DNA of 64,000 nt. It comes from Erpobdella octoculata. Its lineage: Eukaryota; Annelida; Clitellata; Hirudinida; Erpobdellidae. The stretch is from NCBI GenBank assembly GCA_963978895.1, contig OZ022241.1:10222356-10286355 (forward strand), given 5' to 3'. Each line of letters starts with the position of its first letter. The stretch's first letter is position 1. The translations under genes were made by a program, and so were the position numbers. A model generated the notes under the pieces. It was not told the origin of the DNA, searched no databases, and saw nothing but the letters and a program-made list of their open reading frames with translations. Below, piece after piece: positions 35,281-46,299 of this stretch.

Positions 35281-35491
35281 ATGAAAGAGTGGAAAAGCAA
35301 AAATGAGCGCGAGCGGGAACGGAAACGGGAGAGCAAGCGGGAACGGAAACGGGAGAGCAAGCGGGAACGGAAACGGGAGAGCAAGCGGGAACGGAAACGG
35401 GAGAGCAAGCGGGGAAGGAAACGGGAGCCAGAGAGAAAAATGATAATAAGCCTAGGAAAACCCCGAGCAACGCCGGGTAACCCCGCTAGTA
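35281..35491. mobile_element. Family B Helitron-like copy, terminus at right
   Basis: Five near-perfect 24 bp units (gaacggaaacgggagagcaa...) and the end cccgagcaacgccgggtaac followed by CCCGCTAGT. CCCG/CGGG can form the pre-terminal hairpin. Confidence 0.55.
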
Positions 35492-35502
35492 TAGATTTAT
35501 AT

Positions 35503-35640
35503 ATAGTTCCCGCTCCGCTCCGCTCATTTTGTGACGGATTTCAATTTTTTTCTCTATATTTGATTCCCCTTGACTCTCAAGGTTGTGTGAAAATTTCATT
35601 ACGATCGGATGAATGGTGTAGCAATGCATAAAGGACATAC
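35503..35640. repeat. Dispersed repeat C, copy 2
   Basis: Same sequence as 829-985 (gttcccgctccgctccgctc ... gtgtagcaatgcataaag), followed by (CATA)n. Confidence 0.7.
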
Positions 35641-35689
35641 ATACATACATACATACATACAACTAATTCATTTTCACCTTTAGTTAGTT

Positions 35690-35955
35690 TACTGTTTATG
35701 AACCTACTTTTTCCTACTACCTTTTTTCTTTCACAACGCCTTTTCCAAGACTTAAGTCTTGCTCGAAGGTGAGAAAGGGCATTTGCAGAGGCAGCCATTT
35801 ATAGGCGCCTACCCTTTTAGCAATGCGAGTAAACTCCTTGCTTAAGGGAGTTACGCTGGTGACGCCGGCCAGGTTCGAACTGCCGACCTAACGATCGACA
35901 GGCGAACGCTCTACCGCTCTGCCACCAGCGCCTCTGCTCTGCCACCAGTGCCTCT
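35690..35955 (-). repeat. Second tRNA-derived SINE
   Basis: On the minus strand gcgctggtggcagagcggta (A-box TGGCAGAGCGG) and gcagttcgaacct (B box) form a tRNA-like head whose acceptor arms (GCGCTGG/CCGGCGT) pair. The anticodon arm is poor. The first 15 bp of the head are repeated at 35936-35955. The body follows to about 35690. Confidence 0.65.
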
Positions 35956-35983
35956 ATACATACATACATACATACAATCATTC

Positions 35984-36225
<242 letters not shown>

Positions 36226-36261
36226 ATATATACATACAAACATTCATTTGTATATATATAG

Positions 36262-38267
36262 CAGGGACGTCAATTAGGGGGAAACGGGGGGCGATCGCCC
36301 CCCTTTTGACTTTTCAGTGGGCCCCCGGCACTAAAGTGGGCCCAACGCAGTTAAGTGGGCCCAACGCAGTTAAGTGGGCCCTGTCACTAAAATGGGGCTC
36401 ACGCACTTAAGTGGGCCCCTGCCTTTAAATGGACTTCCCACGCTTAAGTGGGCCCCCGGCAGCTAAGAGGACCTCTCCTGATTTTTCAGTAGCCCTTTCC
36501 AGACTTTTCAGTGGGCCCAACGCACTTAAGGGGGCACTCGGCACTAAAGTGGGCCCCACGCAATTAACTGGGCTCCACGCACTTAAAGGAGCACTCGGCA
36601 CTTAAGTGGGCCTCACGCACTTAAGTGGGCCCCTGGCACCTAAGTAGGCCCATCCTAATTTTCAAGTGCCCCCGGCACCTTAGTGGGCCCCTCCTGATTT
36701 TTAAGTGGTCCTTTCCAGACTATTCAGTGGGCCCCAAGAACTTATGGGGGGTCCCCGGCACTGAAGTGGGCCCCTCGCACTTAAGGGGGCCTCCGACACT
36801 GAAGTGGACCCCACGCACTTAAAGGGTCTTTGGCACTGAAGTGGGTCCCACGCACTTAAGGAGGCCCCCGGCATTAAAGTGGACCCCGCCCTTACGTGAG
36901 CCTCTGCACTTACGTGGGCCCCGGCACATTAGTAGACCCCTACTGACTTTTAAGTGGCCCTTCCCTGACTTTTCAGTGGGTTTTCCTGCTTTAAATTTTC
37001 TCCCTCAATCAAGTGGGTTCCCCGCACTTAAGGGGTCTTCCGCACTTAAGTGGCTCCCACCCCGTTTTCATGTAAGCCACCACACTTAATTGGGTCTCCC
37101 GCTCTTAAGTAGGCCCCCCGCATTTTAGTGGGCTCCGGCATTCAAGTGGGTCTCTCTGGACTTTCAACTGGCGTTTCCCTGACTGTTAAGTATCCCTCCC
37201 TGATTTTAATTTAGGCTCCTGGTTTTTAAGTGGGCCCATGGTTATTATATGGCCTATATGGGCACCTTTCAGACCGTTACTTTCAAAATTCAAAAACATC
37301 CTTTAGGGAGGACGGGGCTTTCTGACTTTCACGTAAGCCAATCGTTGAAATATATGGGCCCCTGTTGGATTTTGTTTGGTGTTTTTAGTGAGATTTGAGA
37401 ATCTTTTGTAATTATATTTATTTGTATGTGGAAAAATGCCGTCTAGGTTATAAGGATGGTTAGCGTTATTCATTGCTTGGCCGAGTAGGCTGTCCATAAA
37501 GAATAAAAGAGAGATGAGATGCTAAAGAAACTGGGAAGCTAGATTGTCCACATCAAAATGGAGAGGTGTTAAAAAGTTATGAACAGTCCAAAGTGGAGCA
37601 AGATTGGTCACAGATTTTGTATCCATGTATCGATCGTATTTTGCCTAAGTTGAACGCATGATTTACACAAAATAGTGATCTTCTTGCATGCCTGATTTTT
37701 TTCAATCCGCAATCTGATGATTTCTTTTCTGCAAACCGAATTAGCACACTCGCGAAGCTTAATCCAAATTTGGATATCGAATAATATCGACATTCTCGTG
37801 GTTGAAGTTGAATACGGCACTGCAAAATCGCACGTTTCTTCACTGCAGAATCTTATTATTAATTTGGAAGACTTGCGTTTTCAATTAGCAAAAATACGAA
37901 TTGAAGTAGATAACGTTATTGACATTTTTTTAATATGGGTTTACACCAGATTTTGATAACAATAGCCTTGTTCATAGACAGCTGGTAATGCTTTTATGCT
38001 CACTCAGATGCTATGGTATTTAACCTCCCCAGTCATCAGGTTTTTTGTGGAAGCGAAAATAAAACGAGGGTTTCGAATTTTGTTTAAAAAAGTGGCTTCA
38101 ACTCCCCCCCCCCCGGTCATCCGGTTTTTTGGAAGCATGAAGCAAAAGATGTTATGCAGGGAGACAGATTTTGTGTTTTGTCCCTGGGCAAAGAAGACCC
38201 TAGCTACCCCTCTGAGTGGGCCCCTAAAACATCTCCCCCCTATGGTTTTGCTGAAATGACGTCCCTG
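36262..38267. mobile_element. 2.0 kb non-autonomous hAT element, TIR CAGGGACGTCA, perfect 8 bp TSD
   Basis: CAGGGACGTCA at 36262-36272 and TGACGTCCCTG at 38257-38267 are perfect inverted ends. They are flanked by ATATATAG on both sides (36254-36261 and 38268-38275). CAG-type TIR with 8 bp TSD is the hAT signature. No transposase frame is seen. The first 1 kb is a ladder of degenerate aagtgggcccc units (36320-37240); the rest has no recognisable coding. Confidence 0.85.
36320..37240. repeat. Degenerate AAGTGGGCCCC ladder inside the hAT element
   Basis: Dozens of units of the type cacttaagtgggcccccggc, spaced roughly 18-40 bp and diverged from each other. Several reading frames stay open only because of the repeat. 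Confidence 0.8.
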
Positions 38268-38279
38268 ATATATAGATGG

Positions 38280-38745
38280 CTAGACAAAAATGCACACATT
38301 CCCAAGCACAAGTATACCATTACATTCAAACGACTGTTTACTTTGAGCTCTTACTCTGAATCTTTCTAATTTTTCGCTGAGTAAGTGTTGATGTCGATGC
38401 ACAATCAGTTTGGTTAACTCGCTTAACTATATTTTTGCACATGCAATTAAATAAACGGCGTACCAGGAGGTTTGCAATTCGGTGTCCCTGAGCACAATGG
38501 TGGTTCACAAGTTCAGGCATAAAAGAGGTCATTTTGTCCATTACTGCTGCTTCAAACACGGCTTACTGACTCGAGGAAGAACATGCCTTAAACTTGCGAA
38601 GAAGATCTTCTTTCGAACGCATGTCGTGGAAATAACAAAATGCTGCAGAGCACACAGCTAGGCAGTATTCAGTGGGCTCAGATAATCCACCCTGATCTAG
38701 CAGTTCAATGACTTTTGTGTGCTCCCTACGTTCCCATTATATATA
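38280..38745. other. Intergenic, no gene recognised
   Basis: Mixed-composition sequence without a supported frame. Minus-strand peptides here (MFEAAVMDKMTSFMPELVNH) have no family I know and may be transposon-derived. Confidence 0.3.
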
Positions 38746-38775
38746 TATATATCTATATATATATAAAAGAACATG

Positions 38776-40183
38776 TCCTGACTGACTGACTGACTGACTG
38801 ACTGACTGACTGACTGACTGACTGACTGACTGACTGACTGACTGACTGACTGACTGACTGACTGACTGACTGACTGACTGACTGACTGACTGACTGACTG
38901 ACTGACTGACAGATGACTGACTGATAATCAACGCCGAGCTCAAACGCCTCATCCTAGGAACGTGAAATTTGGAACTTATATTACGTTCATAGCGTAAACA
39001 TCCGTTAAGAAAGGATTTTTGAAAATTTTGCTCCTGAGGGGAAAAAACTGGAAAACAAACTTTTTTCTAAAACAATGTATATCTCGAAAACCAAAAATGA
39101 GGAAATTTTGAAATTTGGTATATAGATTCTTTTTGAAAAATAAAAAGATACGTGTTTCACAATTTTTTGAAAATTCGGTTTCCCGGATCTCAAATGTGGG
39201 TTGGAAAATTGGGTTATTTGGTTTTTAAAGTAGCTGCTACTGAAAAACTGTGAATGCTACAGGAGTAAAAATTAGTATTTAGTTTCTACTCCAAAAATAA
39301 TGAAATACGTGTTTTAGCATTTTTTGAAAATTTGGTTTCCAGGACTTCAAATGTGGGGTGGAAAATAGGGTTATTTGTTTTTTAAAGTAACTGCTACTCA
39401 AAAACTGTAAATACCACAGATGTAAAAATTAGTATTTAGTTTCTATTCTAAAAATAAAGATATACGTGTTTTACCATTTTTTTTAAATTTGGTTTTCAGG
39501 ACCTCAAATGTGGGGTGGAAAATAAGGTTATTTGGTTTTTAATATAACTGCTACTCGAAAACAGTAGATGCTACAGGAGTAAAAATTAGTATTTGGTTTC
39601 TACTCCAGAAATAATGATATACGTGTTTTACCATTTTTTGAAAATTTGGTTTCCAGTTCCAGGACCTCAAATGTGAGGTGGAAAAAAGGTTATTTGATTT
39701 TAAAATAACTGCTACTCAAAAACTGTAAGTGCTACAGATGTGAAAAATAGTATTTTGAGGTTTTGTGCCGGTTAAAAGTAAATGAGTTCAGTTTATCACC
39801 GGACGGACGGGCCAAGCCGTTATTTTAGGGTCTTCATACGGCCCTGCCCAAACCTTAAATCAAGGTGGGACGGGCCGAGATTTTTAACCAAGTATATAGA
39901 CATTTTAGTGATTTTAGGGTGTTCAGGCTAAACGTGAAGTCAAGGTGGGACGGGCCGAAGTTTTTCATCAAGTATATAGAACTTCTAGGCCTGTAAAAAC
40001 GGGCCGGGCCCATATTAGACGGGCCGTGCCGGGCCAGGAATTTCGGTTTTTGAGACGGGTTGGGCCAAGTTGTCGACGGGCCGAGCCGAGACCTAAAAAA
40101 TTGATCCGTGCAGTACTCTACTATGTATGCATGGTTCAAATTCTCAAATTTCATGCGAGCGAAGCCGCTACGGGCACTGCTAG
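38776..40183 (+). mobile_element. Helitron-like family A, copy A4
   Basis: Starts TCCTGACTGACTGAC with a GTCA-type tract of about 132 bp and ends gccgctacgggcactgCTAG at 40180-40183, T next. Internal units resemble the other copies, but it is the most diverged (e.g. cggacggacgggccaagccg). Confidence 0.6.
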
Positions 40184-40199
40184 TATATATATATATATA

Positions 40200-43100
40200 T
40201 AGTTTTATTACTTTTTATTATGACCGGTGTAAATACTGTTTCATTCTGTTTTGAGACTGTTTAATAAAATGGCAAGTGCAATCAAAATGGATTAGTTGTG
40301 CCAGCCATAGTTGTAATACACTTAATAAACTGGATAAACTAAATAATAATAATTTCTGGTGCGGGGATGGTGTGGGGATGGGGACCATTAGCAACTGGGA
40401 TGGTTGCGGATGGAGATGAAGTGTTTCGGGAACTGTTGGGATGGAAATGAAGTGTTCCGGGGACGGTTGGGATGAAGTTGTAACTTGCGGGAATAGTTGG
40501 GGATGGGGATAATAGTTCGTCCCCGCGCAGCCCTCTAATAAAAATACGTAGGTACAAGCAGGAAAGGGTGGGGAGATGCGTGCCCCCACCAGAGTATCAA
40601 TTGAAATTATACCTGGTTTTTTGGAAATGACCGTAGCTTTTTTGGAGGAGAAAGTAGAAGTTTTTGAACAAAGTTTGGAAAAATACTTACGATTACCCTT
40701 CACGGATCATCAGCCTTTTTGAAGAGAAGGTGAAAACTTTCTAAAGTGCATCCCAGTGCATCCCCCACCAGGAATTGATGGATCCGCCACTGGGTACAAG
40801 GGGAATGATTGATTTATACGTATTGCAGGGGCAAATACAGGATTAGTAAAAAAATGGGGGTCCAAAATGGGGTGGGTAGAATTTTTTTTATTTTTGTACA
40901 ATAAATAATAATAACTTTGATGTAGGCATCTGTGAGGGAATCAAAATTATATCAATACCACTAATAGGGTAAAGCTCCATGAGTTCGCTGATTGTATTCT
41001 GGCAAAGAAAACAGCCTAACTTTGGACTATCGCTGATACACAAATAACTCTGCAGTTATTGGTAAATCTAGCATAGAACTCAGATAAAAAATTGTCTACG
41101 CAAATAGGATTTCAATACGCATTGAATCATCACGAGGTTAAATAAAGTTAAAATTAAAAAAGTATATAGTAAACTCTATGTAAAAAAATTTAAATTTTGG
41201 AAATCAGGGGGGCAAATTGTCTGCACATGCAAAAAGATTCCAATGCGCATGGAATCATCATTAGGTTGAGTAAAGTTAAAATTAAAAATTGTATAGTAAA
41301 TTCCACGTAAAAAATTTTAATTTTAAAAATCAGGGGGGCAAATTCCCTCCCCTGCTCCTCCCAATTTACGTCCCTGTAGTGGACCTTAAATCCGTAAAAG
41401 GCTACGACACTCCTTCCCCGGGTCATCAGATTTTTGGACAAAAAAGTGAATGTTTTGCGATTTTTTTGAAAAGTGACTACGACTACTCCCCTCGGTCATC
41501 AGCTTTTTTGAGAAAAACGTTTATCTTTATGGGTAGGGAGATAAAATTTTGGATTGTCAAGAGTTTCATAAAAAAAAAACTTCCCCCCTCTTCCCCCAAG
41601 GTTTTGCTGAGATGACACCAGTGGAATCAACTTTAATATAATTTTTTTATCCACTATGGTAGCTAATGTAAGTTGGCGAGCACTGGACTGATGCAGATTT
41701 AATGAACAAACATAGACGATTGATTTGGTGTTTGGGTGAGCCAACTAGGATTGAGTTTCCATAGTCGACTTTGGTTAAGACGAGAATATATCTGCTTTCA
41801 CCTGTTACAAGTGCTGGTACCTATAGAAAATGCAAGTTCCGCATTTACATTTGTGAAAACCGATAAGAGAAGTTACAATAACAGCATGGGGTAATTTTCG
41901 GGGAGCATGGGGGCAACTGTTGCCTCTAAAAGAATTTTTCAAAAAATTTATTTCTAGGAAAAGAATAGCTACAAAGTGTTTGAAAAAATTAAAAAAAGTA
42001 GTTGCTACTACACCCCTCCCGGTCATCAGCTTTTTTGGGGAGAGAAGTGTATAGGGTTTTGAATTTTTTAAAGTAGCTACCAAAGCTGGATACAGGGTTT
42101 TTGGGAGCGCCACGCGTTAGCAATTAGGTAATAGGTCTAAATCATTTCCTGGTTTAAAGCCGCACCTCTTTAAGCATTTTGTGATGAACATTGACGGCAC
42201 GCTGCACCAAGCAAGATCTTCCCAGTCACATAAAATGAGCGAACATTTAATAAGGAAGGGTATTTATAACAAAATTTTAAAATGCAGTTGAAAAATTTAC
42301 AAGATATTAGTTCTTCAATATTATGGTTAGAACCACAAAAGTTTTTCACAACCAGTAGAGTACAAATGTACCTGTATTTTTTCCACAATTTGGAGTTGTG
42401 GAAAGATTTTAAACCCAATTTTGACTTTTTTTTAGTGAATCGAAGAATTTTCAATTACTGAGACAGGTGGTGAATGCAAACTATAAATGTTTAAAAAGAC
42501 CTCCTCTGTCAACTTTATTCAAATAGTATATGTCAAGTCTATCTAACTGCAGCTCATCTAAATGGAATTTAATGGAAGAATTCATCATCAACTAATATAT
42601 CCTTACAATGTGAACATTTATTATTATAAATTATTGAAAGAGCGAAAGCTCTTGCAACCTATTTAGATATCCATGTCTCAGCGCTGTCCGTTCTTCACGA
42701 CATTAAAAGCGTTTTGCTCCTAAAAGTTTTTTTGTTTCTTTGAACTGTCCGTTTTTAAAGGGTTACTTTTCTAAAAACCTCTCCAAAAACGTTTTTGCTA
42801 TTTTTTCGTATTTTTTACAAAATATAAAATTTTTCTGGGCAATTTTCCCTCTATCCCCCGCAAATGTCGCCCATGAACGCACGATGACTGCTGTTAACTG
42901 GTTTAAGCATATTTAGAAAAATGAATGTATAATTTTTAATTTTTTTCACTGGACCTGTACCTAAGAACAAAAAACCGAGCAGCGCCGGATATCCCAGCTA
43001 TTGTAGTCTATTATTTTTCCACAGGGCGATTTAAAATGTATTTCTCTTTTCTGCCCCTAAAACTTAAAATATAACTACAGTTTTTATTTTTATTTGTCTT

Positions 43101-43660
43101 TTTCTTAGTCGTCTTCGTCTTAGTGTGTTATCATCATGGCCTAAGCTGGGCCGTGTTTGACGGCAGAGCACTTTTAAATTTAAATTCCAAGATCTTGCCA
43201 TTAAAACCATTAGGTAAGATAAATTTTAAAAAAGGTTAAAATGAAACAGTAATGATTTGCGTTGGACAAATTTAACCAAAAAGTTTGAATTTTCTTGGCG
43301 ATGCAAACTTGAAATTGTTTTCTCCTCACTCTGCCTCTGCACTCAGCAGTATGTCAGTATCAGTAGATATATTCAGTAGTTCATAATCAAGAATTTAATT
43401 TAATTTGGTATAAAATTTGTTTTCCTATGTCAATGTAACCAAATCGTACTATTTTATTGAAAGACTATAGGCACCTGCCGTTGTTGTGAAACTGTACCAT
43501 CTGGTAATAAATAATCGTTATAGTTCTAATCGACCTAATCATAAGTTCAAAGTTGGGTAAAGTTGTTTTTTATCAATAATAAATTGTAATAGTGGAGTGA
43601 TTATGGCTCAAAGAAGTAAAGAATTGTTTCAAAGCGAAGTTGATCTTGGCTCAAGCTAAA
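40200..43660. other. Transposon-derived intergenic sequence
   Basis: No host gene seen. Includes an inward TIR-like ggatccgccactg (40780), a ~126 bp tandem duplication with aaatcaggggggcaaatt at about 41200 and 41327, a hAT-like end aatttacgtccctg (41362-41375) and repeated ggtcatcagcttttttg motifs (41415, 41480, 42018). A decayed family B end (gagcagcgccggatatccca) is at 42975. Confidence 0.5.
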
Positions 43661-43667
43661 GCTAAAG

Positions 43668-43913
43668 CTAAGGCGAACAGAGGGAACTGCAAGAACCAAG
43701 GCCAAGGGCTACAGTTCTTGATCGAGAAAAAATGAAGTCATCTTGCTGTGATGCGAAGATTTGATCGTCTGCTAGTTTTGTCAATGGAAAACAGATGTTG
43801 TTGAAATAGGCTGGACTAGTCTTTCTGATGCAGTCAAATGCTAGGGTTGCAATCTTGAATGTGACGCATTGGTCTAACGGTAGCATGTGCAGTGCATTTT
43901 TCATAAAAAACAA
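43668..43913 (-). pseudogene. Non-LTR retrotransposon C-terminal fragment (minus)
   Basis: Peptide with LPLDQCVTFKIATLAFDCIR and SPAYFNNICFPLT fits the LP-hxxRhxyKh...aPxYh signature downstream of LINE reverse transcriptases. Truncated at both ends. Confidence 0.7.
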
Positions 43914-44427
43914 ATGAGTATATTTTTGCTAACACTGCAGCCGATTCCCGTTCTTAGCGTCATGGTGGTTTAACGCTTTCGTTGCGAGTGAACTTAAATT
44001 TGGTTTGTTGTGCCTGTATTGACAGAATCTTGAGTTGAAAAAACTTTTTTTTCTATCACTTTTTCTTATTAGCTATTTTTAATGTTATATTTAATGTCAT
44101 GTCACGTATTTTAGTGATTGTTTACTAGGACTATCTTCTCTTTCTACCTTGTTTATTTTTGGTGTCAGGCATAGAATTTACTATTTGTATATTCTTGATC
44201 TAACTTATATTTGGAACACAGATTGGACTGGCATTACTTCTTCAAGGCCAGTAATAAGTTAAATATTCGCAGCTTTTGTCAGATGTTGATGTTTGCCCAG
44301 CCAAATGAGTTCTGTTTTTTTTTAATTTCGCTCAATTTGAGGTCTTCCATCGTTTGATTTCAGCCTTGCATAGTCTGCAGTGCCCTTAATTATTTTTGGT
44401 GATTTAATTTAACCTCTGATTTTTCAG

Positions 44428-44511
44428 AATTTAATGTTACAACATGGACACTGAATGCGAAAATGACAAAAATCAAAATATTCCTAAAACGGCACTCAAT
44501 CGAAATGCAAG
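44428..44511 (+). other. Possible 5' exon of the CTTNBP2-like gene
   Basis: A good acceptor (ttttcag) precedes ATG 44444, and the frame MDTECENDKNQNIPKTALNR stays open. The available donors (44511 or later) give phase 1, which does not fit the phase 0 start of the exon at 44577. It may be 5' untranslated or be spliced to another site. Unproven. Confidence 0.3.
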
Positions 44512-44592
44512 TTATTCTTCTGGTTATATACATATTTAATAATTTTACTCCTTGTATCATTGGTCTACACATTGCAGAATATATTTTCATCC

Positions 44593-46299
44593 ATGAAAAA
44601 AGACGATCTTCTTGATTTAGTCATTAACTTGGAAACAGAATTGGAAGCTCGAGAAATTGCTTTCAACGTTTTAAAGGTTGTCAACATAAACTTGTACAAT
44701 TAACATTTTGAGGATTAGTTTTTCTTTAGATTTGTTTTTGTTCATTCATAATTGTTTAATAACTTGAATTCTTAAGTTAGTTTTGCTGTTTTCTTGCATA
44801 CAGCTGAAATATTCCAAAAAAGACATATCACTATATTACGGATGCTTAGAAGCATTGCAGTGTGATAGTTTTTCTTTAAAGAATAGTGAAACTGTCAACA
44901 GATGTATTTCAACAGATATCAAAAACATCTCTGATGCACACAAATATTCTATGCAGAATATATTTTCTGCAAAGAATAAAGCATTCTTGAAATTAAAAAT
45001 ACAACTTGAAGCTCTCCAGGGGCAGCATGATAAAGTAAATGTTTACATTTTACTCAATTTTTAAATAAATTTAATTTTAAATTATTATGTATATCTTTAA
45101 AATCTTGCGGGTTTTTTCAATAGGTTTGTACAGAATTATCCCATGAAAGAAACCACTGGTTAAATTATAAAAATGAAATCATAAAATTGAAAGAGAAGTA
45201 TGAAGAAGATGGCAATTACCTTAGAGAAGAGGTGTTATATTTTATTCATTGTTTATACTATATAAATAACTTTTTTTAAATAAAACTTTTTAATACTGTT
45301 AGATTGATATTTTTAATGTCATGTGATTAATGAATCTTTTGATTCACTAAATTATTTATTAGAAATTGTACTTCTAGCATCTATTTAGCTTTTGAAGAAA
45401 GTTTTTTAAATGAATAATTATACTTGAAACTTTTTAAAAGTTCATTTATGAAGCAGATTAGAGTTTTTTTCTTCGATTGAAACCATCTCATTTAATTATT
45501 TTAGCCTGACAAATGTTTGTTTGTAAAAAAAAAAGTTTGCTATTTACAGTTTGAGAAAGTATCGAATGAAAAAAACCAACTATCGGATAAAGTACAAGCG
45601 ATGACAGAAGATTTAGAACTGACAAGAAATAAATGTCAACTGCAAAAAGAAGGTGCTATATATCTAATCAGAGAGAGGTCGTGGCTCACATGCAAGTTGT
45701 CTCATCTCCTCGAAGTCATTAACACGTTGGAAGGCTCTCTTCAAGAAAAAACTTTAGAAATTTTTCAAATGAAAGAAGAACTTTTTAAAGTAATAAAAAA
45801 TTCTCTATTTAATAATATTTTTAATGGCATTTTGTTTAAATGTAATTTCCATATATTGCAGGTTAAAAATGAATTTGAAAGTAGTAAAATTTCTTGGAAG
45901 AGAGACAGAGAAGAAAGTGAGAGTGAATTTAAAAAGATATTAAAATCGAAGAATGATGAAATAATTAGCCTCCAAAAAGACCTTGAAAAATTAAGAAATA
46001 TTTCCAAGGAAAGACCTCACATAATAGCTAACTCAACTGAGAGTTTGCAGACTGGGCAATTACTAACCAATGGAATGATAGCGAAGGACTTCTCCAGAGT
46101 TCAATGTGATTCAATCTACGATAATGTCGATCAGCTTGAAGCAGACAGAATGAAGAACAACTCGCATACGACACCGAACAATTGTCCTGAAGCTGGTTCG
46201 TCTTCTCTGTGGCTGATGCGGGAAGCTAAATTTGATGACTTCTCGAATAGGGCTTCACCTTTCAATGAGGCTGCTACGATCAAGAGGGGTTCTTTCAAG
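44593..46299 (+). other. CTTNBP2: CTTNBP2 exons 1-5: CortBP2 N-terminal coiled-coil region
   Basis: Five exons encode about 367 residues of almost unbroken heptad-type helix rich in Leu, Lys and Glu. The first block (DLVINLETELEAREIAFNVL) fits the CortBP2 N-terminal domain; later blocks (FEKVSNEKNQLSDKVQAMTE, LIRERSWLTCKLSHLLEVIN) continue the coil. The last exon ends in a Ser/Asn-rich linker (NNSHTTPNNCPEAGSSS). Confidence 0.85.

Noticed and set aside
36625..37089. Proline/tryptophan-rich frames at 36.6-37.1 kb
   Set aside because: Produced by the AAGTGGGCCCC ladder; no codon structure beyond the repeat.
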